Below, piece by piece: positions 14,621 to 28,139 of a stretch of 64,000 nucleotides of DNA. This stretch comes from Odiellus spinosus (Eukaryota; Arthropoda; Arachnida; Opiliones; Phalangiidae): positions 18,005,434 through 18,069,433 of the forward strand of contig OY987227.1 of the NCBI GenBank assembly GCA_963920705.1, given 5' to 3'. The stretch's first letter is position 1; every line of letters begins with the position of its first letter. A model generated the notes under the pieces. That model made no database searches. It was not told the origin of the DNA and worked only from the letters and a program-made list of their open reading frames with translations. The translations under genes were made by a program, and so were the position numbers.

Positions 14621-17600
14621 GAAAGAAAATCACTTAAAGTAAACCTTCATTCTCACTTGATATATAATCGATTTTGAGAATTGCTTTTTCTTAATTTATT
14701 CGGCAGATGTTTTTTTTTCTTTATATCTTTAAATTGAGATATTATAAAGTTTTATTTTAAGAGGGGTGAAGGAAGGCTCCAAAAAGGAAAAACGATTTTT
14801 GTGGCCATTTCTTCCAAACGATTGACGTCATCGTTTATTCGAGTATAGGATGTGCGTAAAAGGAGAGAGAGTCTTAAGCCCAACTGCTCCATTTGGGTAC
14901 ATACCCTCTTTTTGATATTTTTCGCGTCGTTAAGCCTAAACGAATTTATATAGTCATTGTCAATTTGACTGTTCAGTACGTACAAAACTATGGTCTGTGA
15001 CTATGTTGCTTAGAAATTGATGGGAGTCTATGTTTATACGTGCTGAAATATCAATTTTGTGTACAGTTTCCCCATGTAATGTACGGTCCACGGATGGTTT
15101 TTACTTCCCCATTTAAAAAAAAATCTGTTTATGAGCTTTTTTGCGTCAGTGCTTTCCCTATTTTTATGGCGAAGGGAATGGCACTTCCTGTTATTTTCTA
15201 TAAATAACATTACAGAACTGCCATTACTCTAAATACGTGGGTCGCAATTATATTAGGACACTCCGTTTTGTCGCTGTAATGCTTTGAAACCCAATTGTCC
15301 ACTAGTATTTTTCCACCGTGAAGTTTATTTTGCCAATTGCCGGGATAGAACGAAATTTAGATTTTGTTTTCTATGTAGAGAACGTGGGGCCCTTTTGACT
15401 CTATAGACGTAGGCGGAGTGGAACCCAACGTTAAACCTCATTTTTCCTATATATTGAACTTCTAATATAATTAGTCCTTCTATTTGTACGCGTTGCATTC
15501 TGAGGATGCTTTTGTGAGAACACGAGAATGTTACGTTTTCAACGGAGTTTATCTCGAAGCGGCGAATCTATAAAAGCTTGGACCCCGAAATAATCCTGTC
15601 GCGAGCTGTAATCGGCTTATAGCAAAAACCTATAGCTTCGGGACAATATTGAAATCATTTTGAGATATCAGAACGCGCTATAGCTACGATTCCCTCTTAA
15701 TCCGTAAAGAAACTATATCCTAGCGACACCCGATAGCTTACTTTAGAACCTAGTGAAATTTCCCTTCGATTTTAGAATACAAATTCACTAATACGGGGAT
15801 GGTTGGGCTTTCCCTTCGCGCTACGAAGCTTTACACACGGGGGAAAACGGCGCAAAAGAGACACTCGAAAACAGTCCCGTTGCTTCGCGTAGCCTCTTAA
15901 TCTAGACGTTATTAGGTGTCGAGTTTGACACAAAGAGGTCAACGGTCGAACCAATTAAAGAAACATAAGGGGGCTGGTCCCTCATACCGCCCTTTTCCCG
16001 CCTGTGTCTCTACGCTACCAGTGCACTCCGCGCGTATCCTGATCACTGGATTATGCCGAGTCATTCTCGTACCCTCTGTAAATCGTATATTATATTCTCT
16101 TCGTGAAGGTAATGCGCTTAAGGTTTTTAGACACGCTCGCGCCCCCGCATTGAATAACTCTATAACTAAAAAGAAGCCCCCCTCCTTTCCTCCCATAGTT
16201 TTTAAAACGAGGGTGATCCCTTGAATTCTATTTTAGAGTCCTATATAGCTATGGTTTGTATATGATGTACTTGTTGATGCCAAATTAGGTCACCCGTTTG
16301 AGTAACGTACTTTAGCGAATGGTTTTCAAGCTTTGTTTAATTGCACCAACCATGCAAGAGTACAATTTGTACTGGTTTATATGACAGATAGTTCAATTCG
16401 ATTACATTTATTTACTTTTACGACAAAGAGTTTTACAGCTTAACTGCAACGAATTAATGAAGCCAGTTTAAAAACACTAACACTTTAATTATTTTTTCTC
16501 TCAATCAAATTAAATATATTTTCTGTCCAATTAATTTATTGAGAGCCACGTGCACAATTTTAAAGGTCACTCTTAAATCTCCCGCCCTTCGTTCTCTTCT
16601 CCCCTTATTTTTTCCCATCAGAAAAATATAATATTCCCGGCTGTTGCTTATAATCGGATTTTTTGGGGCGAAAATGATTTTTTTCTCCGTCAAGCTGATA
16701 TCGTGAGTTTTTGAAGAAAGAAGGAGAGAGAGAGAAAGAGAACGAGATGAGCTTGGGAGCGGAGACGAAGTTATATAGAAAGGTTACGGATGAATTGGAC
16801 TCGATGGGAGCCCATAGATGAAAGAGAGAGAGAGAGATGGTTTGTGCCGTGTAAGGAAAACGAAAATTGCGCACGCGTGTGGTGATGGGGAGAAAACTTT
16901 TCAAGGGGTCCAGATACGCAATCTAGACCCCGTAGCGATGGGGGAAAAGAGGGGTAAAAGCAGAAAAGTCCGGTTTATATAGGGAAGTAAGGCGATTCTT
17001 CCTGCCCTCCTTCGGAGCATGGACCATTTTTCACGGTTTTCCCAGACCCTGATTCTGACACTTCCTCTCTTAAATTTAAGTCCCCGGCCAACACCACGTC
17101 CGCCGTCGTTCTATCCGCCACCCCAACCCCCTTCTTGTAGTCCATTCTTGTTATTTCGCAATTTGTACAAAGCTGGTAGTGTAATAATTTTAAAGCCCAA
17201 TTTTTCACCTTCCCCTAAGTTTATCACATTGACTCAAATAAGTCGAACAAACCTGCAGTTTTTGATCGTTTAGAGTATTCATCGTGAGCAGTGACATATA
17301 GCCTTCCTTACACTATATGCGCTATCTCTGAGAATTGAAGAGAAGCTTAGTATTGTGTGCTGAAAAGTCGGGCTGGTATTAAGGATTGTGTATATCACCA
17401 GAATATATAGCTCATATACATTGAATGGTCACTCTCCTCATCTCTCTCCAGTTTTCTCCATCAAGTTTTACTTCCATCATTCATAACGCCAGGGTGTGTG
17501 TGAAAGTAGTCTGTTTTTAGAGACTGGGGGCTGTATATACATATATAACCCTCTATAAGGAAAGTTGTTATAAATTAGCTCATTTCCTGTTCGTGAAATT

Positions 17601-19129
17601 TGAGACGTTGCTATGATGGGAATAAAGGGGCGTTGATTTTTACCTCTGTCCCCACCCCCGAATGAAATTTTCAGCTAGTTGAAAGAAATGCAGGAAAAGA
17701 ATAACAAAATACACTTTTTTCGGGAGTAAATAGGGGAGGGGGTAGGTAAGCATCCCCTTTTACTAGTGAGGGACGTCCCTAGCACCTAAAAAACGAGCTC
17801 GCGTCTCGAAATTTTGAATTTAGCTTTTGGCGGGAAACTAAACTTCGTCTTTACTGTCGCTTTTGGTTTCCCACCGTGAGCCCAAAAGTGAAGTCACCCA
17901 AAAAATGCTACCATTTTGCACCTATTTATTGATGCTTTTTTTTGATGAGGTATATAGAATAGATTAGGCTCTTAATCGATTAAAAATAACACTTTCCTCG
18001 ACTTCATTGTTATTTCTCTAACCTTCTATTGAACAGAAGTATATTAAAATGGAAATTACATCATTTAAACCTCAGGCCTTAATTTAACCGACTTTCTTTC
18101 AAAAGAAAAAATAGAAAAAGGGTAGATTTTGAGTCTAACTATGTAGGGATAAAAGCACCACCGCACATAGCCACACACGCGGAAAAAAACTCGATTATTA
18201 AACCAGCGGAAAGGATGTGAAGAAGAGGGGAATACATTTCTTCTTATAAAGAAAGTTAGGCATAAAAACAATGCTTGTTAACGCGGCATTAACGTTGCGA
18301 AGCTAGGGTTTAATGTAGAGTTTTTTATACTCTTTCAACATAGTTGCCTAAAGAGGCGGTACTAAGTTTTTTTTTCTCGAATTTTGCTCCATTGTGTAAG
18401 CTTTACACCATCCACAAGCGCACTGAAAATTACAAGGTTCAGGCTCAGCAGAGAGGGGTAAAATGAAAAAAAAAAACAAAAAAAAAAAAAAAAACTAGTT
18501 TCGAAATGGAAACGAATTAGAGTTAGGCCTTTTATTTCGCCACACTTTTTTCCCCTTTAGGATAATGGGATTTTTTTTTGGTACCTTCTACCCTGCCCTC
18601 TATCTCGCTCTGACTCTTTTTTGGATGCCTGAGGATTTCTCTGGAGAATAAAGTAAAGAAGGGGTCTTGAAAATGACTTCGCGTTTGGTAATACATCACC
18701 AAGGTTTCCCTCTTGAAGAGGAATAGTTCTTGTTACAGTATATGGGGCTAAAAAAAGAGGTAATAGTTGGAACAGCTTATATTGACAATACTATAAAGTA
18801 TAGTGCCAATATAGTATACAGACGTATCAAATAAAGTTCGCCAAATCTACCACACTTTCTTTCCCTTTTGTCGGAATAAATAAGTCGCAATTCTGAGAAT
18901 TCAAATCCCCAAAAGGGAATTTATGAAATAGAGTGAATTTTCTTAAAAGTTTAATTTGAATTACTGACATTTCTAGTTTCCATACGACTTAGTTAAACTG
19001 GCAATCGAATTTAACAAATGTTTTGTAATTTAATTATCCGTTTTCGATTTTTGGTTTTTTTAACTGAAATCGGTTTTCATTACACCAAATCGAATAGCCT
19101 TCTTCTTCTAGGCATAAACAGATTACATA

Positions 19130-19240
19130 ATTAGAAAGCAGACATTCCCCAGATTATTATTGTCTCGCCACTGACTGAAATCGAGCCAAAATCCAAAATA
19201 TGACCCTAAATCTTAAAATGGCCGTAACGTTTGTTTATTA
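19130..19240. repeat. Dispersed relative of the 173-bp array unit
   Basis: The sequence tagaaagcagacattcccc, then ctcgccact, then cttaaaatggccgtaacg reproduces the order of landmarks of the 33-kb array unit with many substitutions. It is a single copy, so the array unit also exists as an interspersed repeat. Confidence 0.5.
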
Positions 19241-21303
19241 ACCAATTCAAATTTCTAATTTGGGCTCTCCTACACACTGACGGTCAGCCCGAAGTTAGGG
19301 AAATGGTTTTCCGCGTCTGCGTTTTTTAGTAATTTATTTATATTCCCAAGATAAATATATACCTGTAACCAAAATCCACCGGGTCGTTACTTAATAAAAA
19401 CCTCTTCCACCAAGCACCTTTTGGTATTGTAATAAAACATTAAACCTCCTGGCAGAATATATGATATAAAGCAAAAAGTAAAATTGCTACGCGAGCTAAT
19501 TTCGAGAGAGAGAGAGATATTTGGAAGAGAAAAGCTTTGAGAAAATGGGATCTAAGAGTCGTGCGAAAGAGGAAGGATCTCCCTTTAGGGAGTAAAGAGA
19601 AAATCCTCATGCATATTCAATGGGTTTGGCGGTGTCTAGCCATTACCGGGTAGTAAAGCGCACTTTTCTCCTCGCCTATAGACGTCGAATAGAAAATTAC
19701 CGTCTTCAAATCTCGTTACCGAGCTTTTCCAAAAAGGATGTTACCCAATATAAAACGCTATGAGGGGAAAGTAAGCTCGTATACTCGTGTATCCCTTTTT
19801 CCAGAAATTTCAACTCTTCACGCACTGCACGTTGCGAGAAAATTATAACGCTACTTTTGCCACTATATCGAGTTTAACGTTACGTATCACTACGCGAGAA
19901 CGTCGTTAATAATATTATTTGGAAACTATAGTATATTCAAATTCGAGTGGACTGCGCCCGAAAGATATGCTATACCTTTAACTCTTATGATTTACATGAT
20001 GCCATAAAGGAAGTTCAGATTTGCTAGTAGTGCCAGCTCGAGGTGGAATAGAATATATACTATTGTACAAGTGTCAAGATAGATTTGCAACTCGGCTAAA
20101 CCCGAGGCGAATTAATACTTGATGCTAAATCCCATAGGGTATAAAATAATGTTCGCTATGCTATTCTTTAAAAAGTATATATACTCGACTTATTTTCTCA
20201 TAGGAATATATTCGCGTCATATACGAGGGGGCAAAGAGGTAAAGTCTCTAAAGGCTTATACGTTTTTTTATACTGGATAATGTATATAATTTATCCACGG
20301 TACATGACTTAATAAGGACGAAAGCGTATTGACTTTTATTTTTCGAAAGTTTCCTTGCTAAGTTTCTAGTCCTAGTTTCAGTATATAGCTTTATTAAGCT
20401 TCATTTCCCGAACAGGCCATACAGGAAAGTCCATGGGCCGCTCGCGCTTTAAGCCGGGATAAATAGAGAACCTCTTTCCCATTGTATTTGATGGAACTTT
20501 ATCCTCCCTTCTCCTCATATAGCCCGAAAAATGGGTTTTGAAGCCCTAATGGCCTACCGCCTACGAGCCTCTCCGCCGCCGCGACCAAATTTGCACATGC
20601 TTACTGCTGGTACTTCTCTCTCTCTCTAGAAAGGATGAATGACGTCCTGGATCGATGGAAGAGCAAGAGGAGAGAAAGAGAGAGAAAGAAAAAGCGCGAA
20701 TCTAATGGATTATTTATTATATTATATACGGGGGGACCTAATATATAGACTTAGAATTCTAACTTTACATTAAGGAGAGAGCTGGTTTCAAAAGGATATG
20801 TCTCTCACGCGCATCTCTTTCGCTTTGCTTCCCGAATCCCTTTGCAGCGCTTTAATCCGTTTAAATTTCGCTCCAAATCGGACGAAGCGTTTAATAATTG
20901 AATTTTCATTAGGATTTATAACCTACTTCCCCTTTCTTTCGTCAAGGGGAGGCCCGGAGATGAATTTGAAAAGGAAGGGTGAATTTCGCGCAATTCTCAG
21001 CCCTTTATGATTAGCCGATAATTGAATCCTTTCTCTTTCTTATAATTATATATAGCTTTTAGGGTTAACTTCAAATAGTTCTCAGTTTTCTTTTAATTAT
21101 TGTACGGTTAACTACGTGTTAATGGTATTTTAGAAAAAAAGGGCTTCAGTAATAGGCCTAAACGCAAAGCCGCGTCCTTTTTTTAGTTTCAACAGGGAAA
21201 TCTTTGCATACGAAATTTCTATGGCCTGAGTAATAAAGCTACTTATACCTTAACTTAACCAGAGAGCATATGAGGTTAACTCTAGGTTAACTATATCATT
21301 ATG

Positions 21304-21518
21304 TTTAGGGCTAACTGTATTTACTTATTACTCGACTTATTAGCGTTTTCCAAATAGGGCTAACTGCACATTTTAACGTTTTTACTTTAGGCCTAACTTC
21401 GTTTCTTAACATTTTCCATTTAGGGCTAACTGCACATTTCAAGGTTTTCCATTTAGGGCTAACTACATATTATACCGTTTTTCATTCAGGGCTAACTACG
21501 ATTCTTAAAGTTTTCCAT
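21304..21518. repeat. 33-bp tandem repeat (tttagggctaactgcacatt...)
   Basis: The block 'tttagggctaact' recurs at 21353, 21386, 21419, 21452 and 21485 with an exact 33-bp step, with a further copy at 21304. Between blocks the units share 'cattt-aa-gttttcca'. The block agggttaact also occurs alone near 21059. The array sits in the presumed Meis intron. Confidence 0.85.
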
Positions 21519-23384
21519 TTCCTATTTTGCAATCGTGAAATTTGTAGTTTGTACTGTAAATTTGGTCATAAAGCGATGTTGCTCATAGAAATGAATTATA
21601 TATTATAGCTGCATTTAGCAAATTAATAGAAGTTTTGAATTGTGATAAAAGGTTAGGCAACTTAGGGTTAGCAATTTTAAATTGTGGTTTAACAAAATAA
21701 TTACAGGCAAGAAATCAAGTTAAATAAATTACGTCATATGTTTCTAACGATTAAACCCATATTAGAAAATTTGGTCGATTCCTCATTAAATTAATCACCA
21801 AAGTTTTTTTTGGTAAAAGGACCCTTTTATACGAGTAAGAGTATTATCCTTTTGAATCTTTCACGGGGATGGAAAAGAGCAATTTTCTCCTTTAACTCCT
21901 TCGCTTCAGACTATTACTTCTTCAGACTCTGGGACTATATGTCCTCTTTAGTCTACGCTGCCCCTAACTATTAAGGGGTTGTATACCCCCTCAATATAAG
22001 AGCGGATAGTCTCCCCAGCCATTTTTATGGCCTTTGGTTCAGTCCAGGCGCTAAATGAGGACAACCTATAGGGGTATTATTCGAGAAAATCGTCCAGTGT
22101 CCTCTTCCATTCGATTATAAGTCTATTCGATTTAGCAGCAATAAAGTGGAAGCCCGGAGAAGCGGGTTACTCGGGTATATAAAAACTGTATACTTTAAAC
22201 TTTGTTTGTATTGGTTTAGAATCTTCGTAAAGGTACTTATAAATACGAGTGCTTGAGTTGGGAAAGTAATACTGTATGGTTATATAGTCTTGTTTTTACC
22301 ACGTTGCCAATTTGCTTCTCTTTGTTAAACTATAGAATCCTTTATGGTCCCTCCTATTCCCTCTGCTGATTCTTAATTGCCATTAGTCCCTCCATTGTCC
22401 GAGCTTCTCATCCTCGCCCCCCTCCTTCCTTTAAGGGAGATTGAAAAAGAAAATTAGTTTTATATAGTTAACGCCTTTACAGATGACCGTCATGACCGAA
22501 AATTTAAGTTTTCCTGTGAAGATAGACAGGTTCTCCTAAAGCTAGTACGGGAGATGAACAATAGTTTATCGGGAAGTTCAATTATTGGTGGTTCCTAAAA
22601 CTGTAAAATAAGCTTCCCAGAGCCCCAAAAAGTATTTATTTTTAGGGTTTTTGTAATCCTGAGCAAATGCTTAATCCGGTTCTGTAAATAAGCGATTAAA
22701 AACTCTATGAGCTTTATATTTACCCACCCTTCAAGAAACTAATGAATATTTTCATCGCCATTCTACGAGAAATTTCAAATCTGTTATACAATTAACCCGT
22801 ATAGTGTGCAATATATGAATAATAATAATAATAAATATTCATTAAAAATGGAATGATATTTCATTGGTGGCTGGTGGTGCGCGCTTATAAAAACTCCTCC
22901 CCCGTAACGAGAATAATCCTTTTTCCCAGCAACTATTTCGTTCGGTTCCCCCTACTCGGTGTCTCGGTATAGCGTTGGTGCGTTGATGCGAAGCGGAGAG
23001 ACACCGCCGCTTTCCCTTCACGCATTCAACGATCCAAAAATGCTCCACCATAGCGAGCGGGTTCGCGGTATACCAAGTTACATCCTGATATTCTCATTGT
23101 TTTCGAGGATAAAAATCGGGTTCTCTGGTGGAAATCGAACCTAATTCAAGGTAGCAATCGTTTTATAGGAATATCTGAATGCAAAAATTACTTATTTTAT
23201 TCCCTTTCTATCGAGACAAATTTAAATATATATTTTTTCAATTTAAATTCACAATTATGTTTTCAATCACGAATTTAGAAACTCAACAACTTTATTGTAG
23301 ATTTTTTTGTGCTGAGATTTCAGACTAATATATATGATAACAATTAGTAGAACAATAGAATTTAAGTATCTTACAAGATAGAAA

Positions 23385-23660
23385 TCAAATGTTTTTATTA
23401 AATTCATATATGGTAACATAGAAATCAAATATTTTATTGAATTCATATTTCATAGAATATAGGACTAAATTCATAGCATATGGAAACGTAATATCTAAAT
23501 TTCATAGAATATAGAAACTAAATTCATAGCATATGGAAACGTAATATCTAAATTCATAGCATATGGAAACTTAATATCTTAAAATTCATATCATTTGGAA
23601 ACGTAATGTCTTAAACTTAAAATCTATAGAATATAAAACCCCAACATCTTAAAATTCAAA
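23385..23660. repeat. Tandem repeat of about 30-35 bp (aaattcatagcatatggaaacgtaatatct)
   Basis: At least seven variable units of 'aaattcatag-atatggaaacgtaatatct' follow one another, with substitutions increasing toward both edges. It is AT-rich and non-coding and lies in the presumed Meis intron. Confidence 0.8.
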
Positions 23661-24840
23661 GAATTATAAAAATCTATCGTTGTAATAAACTTGTCGACAA
23701 AATAGCTATGAAAGTTGTAGATACTTCTTTTTGACTCTCAGGTTATAACGATGGAGAACCTCGAAGGTGAACAATTTTCTTGTTGTTTTCCCTCATATTA
23801 TTTTGCCATAGACCCCTAAGCACTCGGGAGAACAATGGCTACCTTATTCTCCACTCGTTGTTGTCAGGTGGTAAAAGGAGAGAATTACGTAACGCGTGAC
23901 GTGTTCGCGTTTGGGCGTGGTTATCCCCACCCCTCTTATAAAATGATTTGCGATACGAATGAATGGGAGGAGCTTAAAGGGAAAGATATCAATAAAGGGG
24001 GCAAGGATTATTCCCTACTACTCCTACGGGATTCTGCCGAGGTGTTAGTGTTCGGTAGGCTTATCCTCAAAGCCTTGGTGCGCTTGAGCTTAGCCAAACT
24101 CTCCCAGCACGCGGTAGAGAGGGATAGAGGATCTCTCTCTCTATTGTCCAAGAAAAAAATAGATACCATTGTTATATAAGGCCTACTGGGAGTATTTTTC
24201 GATATTTATCGGCCCATAGGTGGTATCCCTCTAGAATGAGGACCTATAAGAACTTAAGAACTAAGAATGGGGGGGTTGCGTTACGTATACTTACGTCACC
24301 TCCCAATTCCAATTAAGTTCACCCGACGTCACGCGACGTTGCTTTAAAAATAATATTATAATAATAGAATTGTGTGGAAAAATGTAATTAGTAAAAAAAA
24401 AAAAAAAAACACCCCATAGCGGTTTTATTTTATTTCAATTTTCCTTTCTCGATTGTTCTAGAGAAAGGGAGGAAGCAACCAACCGCAATAATTCCTCCGT
24501 GAAAATTAATTTTCCACTTTTCGAGGTCTGTTTTGAATTACAATTTCGTTCGGTGTCGCCCACATCGGCAAAATGGTGTGGTATTGGTGATGAAAAGTTG
24601 AATAATACATTGACTCTCAAACACACACACACACACGTATACGCCGTTAAAAAGTCGAGCTTCCCTTTTTTCTATTTGACAATTTATTCCAAGCACGAGT
24701 TTCGCGAAATGAACTAGTGATTCGGAAAGGATGAAGAGTTTTCATACACTTTTAAAATATTTAGAGCCTATATTTTAATATTTTAAATAAAAGAGAGAAA
24801 TAAATATAAATTACTAATTTTCAATTTTTTTTCCTCCCAG

Positions 24841-24899
24841 GTTTATTAACGCAAGGAGAAGAATCGTTCAACCAATGATTGACCAAAGTAACAGGGCGG
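24841..24899 (+). CDS. hth: hth/Meis exon: homeodomain recognition helix (59 bp)
   Basis: This 59-bp exon follows the acceptor tttcctcccag and is closed by the donor gtaagaat. Its first base completes the Trp of the WFIN motif. The other residues are FINARRRIVQPMIDQSNRA, and the last base begins a Gly codon finished by the next exon. The small size and both boundary phases match the corresponding vertebrate Meis exon as I recall it. The N and R residues of helix 3 that contact DNA are intact. Confidence 0.96.
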
Positions 24900-27800
24900 G
24901 TAAGAATTTGCGCAAGATCGTATCAAAGGGAGAATGAAATTGAAAATTAATACGTTTTGATTGATTTATTATCATTGAAAGTCATTGAGCATTTAGAAAG
25001 TAGAAAAATAGGCTTAGCGAAAAAAATTAAATTAGAGAATTATTTATCATTGGTATTTACATTTCATTAAATTCCAAAATGCTACTGATAAGTAGAATCA
25101 CAAGATCTGGAGACTCTAAACAATTAACAAAGGGCTATATTAATCACTTGAATGCAATTAAAGGTAGCTTTTCTTTAGTTTAGCAAGTTGATTTAAAACT
25201 TTTTGTAAGATCAACAGGACTTACTTGAAGTCTTATTAGTCAATCATTTAAATTGCTTTTAGTAATATCGATTAAAATAATAATATTCAACAAAAACGTG
25301 ATTTTGCGTTTCGCTCTCTCTTTAAAGATATAACTTATTAAAAAAATCCTATTATGGTTTGCTAAAAAAAAACCAATCAACGAAATATCTGAAAAAAAAA
25401 GTTCCTCATTTATAAAAAGAGACAGAAAGAAGCAGAAGCACTAGGAATAAAAAAGAAAATGTTATTAAAAATGACCCTTAGGCGATATTTTCTACATGAA
25501 GATTGGTTTGAGGGGAGGGGGTGAATTTCTTCTCTCTTTTAGTTTTTTTTTTCTTTTTCTTTTTTTTTTTGTGGGGGATGGGTTCTCTTTGTATTATCAC
25601 CCCAGACTGGAATTCTTATTAAGAAAAGTTTTTACCAAGGGAAGAGGGGATAGAAGAGAGGTGGTGAAGTCGGGAAGAAAAGAGAAGGCCTATCGGAAAG
25701 AAACGAGCCGATACCAAACTCATTAGGAAGAGTTCATCAATCATCCTGGGATTTTTTTTGGTCGAATTTCAGAACCTTTCAGACATCTCTCCCTCTATTC
25801 CCCTCTTATCTTAGTGAGAGGGCGGGGGGGTTCTCTACTGAATCTCGCCCTTAAAGGGAATATAACATGATATGTTGAGACTATTAAGTAGGAAAATCCG
25901 TGTGGGAGAACCTCCACATCTGTAGGGACGATTTCCCCTATACAAACCATTATATTATTATTCATAAGAAGTTTACAACGACTACTTTTTCTAGGTTTAA
26001 TCCGACTCAGTTTGGTTTATCATTACGCGAACTTCTATTGAACGAAAATATAACTATCGAGGGTTAGATTCCCTTTAAGTTCTCGGATTTAGGGACTATA
26101 AAACAATTTTTTAGCTTTCCAAATATTATCGCTTGTGTACAACGGAAGAACTAAAATTGTCACACCTCTACTGCCTCGACTCAACATTTGTGGATGAAAA
26201 TCCTTCCAATGGGAGTCGAGGAGAGATAATTTTGTGACTTTATGGTTCAAGCTGTATTGCTTCTGTTTCGGAAGACAATAGGAACAATTAAACCATCAGA
26301 ATTTGCTGTAGAAATATAGTTTGCTATGACTTTTTTCTGATAGAAAAGAAATATTATTATAGGGTTCATTTTCCATCCAAGATTTGATTTAATTTAGATT
26401 TAATTATAGACTATTTGGATGGAAGTTACGTCCTTAAACTTTTCTTAAAATGGGGTTTATGGGCACATAAGAATTCCTATAGTGTAACTTCTATCCTTTC
26501 TTGATACTCTCTAAGAAATTGAAATGTGTATCAAAATACTTCGATCCTTCCATAAAATTGGACTAGCTAGATATATATTACATATAGCCTAAGGCTAGAC
26601 ATCTTACCCTTGAAAAAAATATATATATTAGGATACGGGTTTATGGGTGATTTAAGCTCATATTTTGTAGTCCGTACAAAATGTGTTAATAGTATCAAAC
26701 AGGGATAACACGAAATTGCAAGACACGAATGACCCTCCTATAACTATCATCCCCTCCTTTATCTATATTGCTTACATATTAGGGAAACGTTTTTACGTCA
26801 CCGTCACCGCTCTATATAGAAGATTGTATCGAGAATTGACAGCTTGTGATTGATCGCGTTTCAATCTCTGGACGCAACATTCATTTTTTTGGGGTGGGAA
26901 TGTTGGCCTTTTAGATTATACGAGAACGATGCGGAAACTAATGTATTAGTCAGAATATTCTAAGATTAGTTTTCAACGCGTAGAATATTAGAATACCCTC
27001 TATTTGTAAGAAAAACTAAATCGTATTTATCAAAAATGCGCTTAGAATTGTTCGTACGTGCTGAAAGTTTAAATCGACCCCCGCGTGAGGCCTGACCACA
27101 GTCGAACTGAAATGGGCCTCAACCCTCAGGGTCTGTTATAGATTAGAAGCGCCTCGTATGATTTATATAGATTAATGATAATCGTTGATTGGTTCATTCT
27201 CGTAATATCATGATTTTTTTTTCACCAAATTTCATTCCGGTTTATAATAATATTTTCTTTAACGCTCTAAGGTGGTACAATCGGAGGAGCTTCGGCGGCG
27301 TATAGCCCCGATGGTTCTGGTATGGGATACATGATGGATGGAGCCCAACAGATGCACATCAGACCGCCTGGTTAGTTTCAAAAACGGTTTTTATTTACAT
27401 AACCCAAACCTCATACTAAACTTTGGGAATATGAAATGATTTCTCGAAACTGCTACGGGAACCAGTTTAAAAGCGATTCGACTTTACAATAACCTACATA
27501 TGATATGTGAACACATGAGGCTTGAAACGATTCCAAGCGATTGAAATATCGGTTTGATTTTACCGTTTAAAATCGATTGGGATATGCTAGTGTGAACGTA
27601 GCTTTAATGAAATTATTACTTTGGTTCAAAAGAAATATGCAATAACTACTTTTATCCCTAAGAGAATTAAAGTTGTGTATTAATCCGCCCGATTGTTCTC
27701 TATATTGCAAATACCTCTTGAACTAAGTAATTTCTGAGATTTCCCAATGTTATCTGCACAAAATGGTTTCTAAAAGTTTAGTTTATTTTGCAATTAGGCT

Positions 27801-28103
27801 AATGCTTGAGTAATGCGCATGCTTTGAAAGGGTTATTTTGGGTACATTTTTATTCACACACTACTTGAATGTTATTGCTGTTGGTGTTATGTCACGCGTA
27901 GTTTAGTTGATTGAATGATCACTAACACTGATCCCTGATTGTTGGCTCGCTCGTAGCGCATTGGTTCATACCGTTCGAACACTTCTACAGGCGTTTATTT
28001 GGGAATAAATTTACGAATCTAGAAGCGTTCTGACTTTGCATCGATACTGTAGAGTAGTTTATAATCATAAAGCACTCCCAAACTGCACTATTATTACCTC
28101 CCC

Positions 28104-28139
<36 letters not shown>

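Larger units (their letters stand above)
1..24840 (+). other. Inferred giant intron of hth/Meis with no convincing exon
   Basis: No exon with homologous protein content is visible on either strand. The stretch precedes the phase-1 acceptor of the homeodomain helix 3 exon and is most simply one intron. The exon expected before it (HPYPSEEQ...LTILQVNNW) was searched for by eye without success. It holds a 30-T run (5969-5998), a dispersed 'aggcttaa' repeat (6480-6760, 13790-13960, 14540-14620), a relative of the 33-kb array unit (19130-19240), a 33-bp tandem repeat (21304-21518) and a roughly 30-bp tandem repeat (23385-23660). GC-richer islands near 8.3-8.7, 9.5-9.9, 15.7-16.2, 20.5-21.0, 22.9-23.1 and 23.8-24.2 kb contain open frames resembling no family. 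Meis introns in other animals hold many enhancers. Confidence 0.6.

Noticed and set aside
23835-24179. 114-codon + strand open frame
   Set aside because: It begins with a plausible ATG but shows no family likeness. It sits in a presumed intron on the same strand as the Meis gene, with no matching splice sites.
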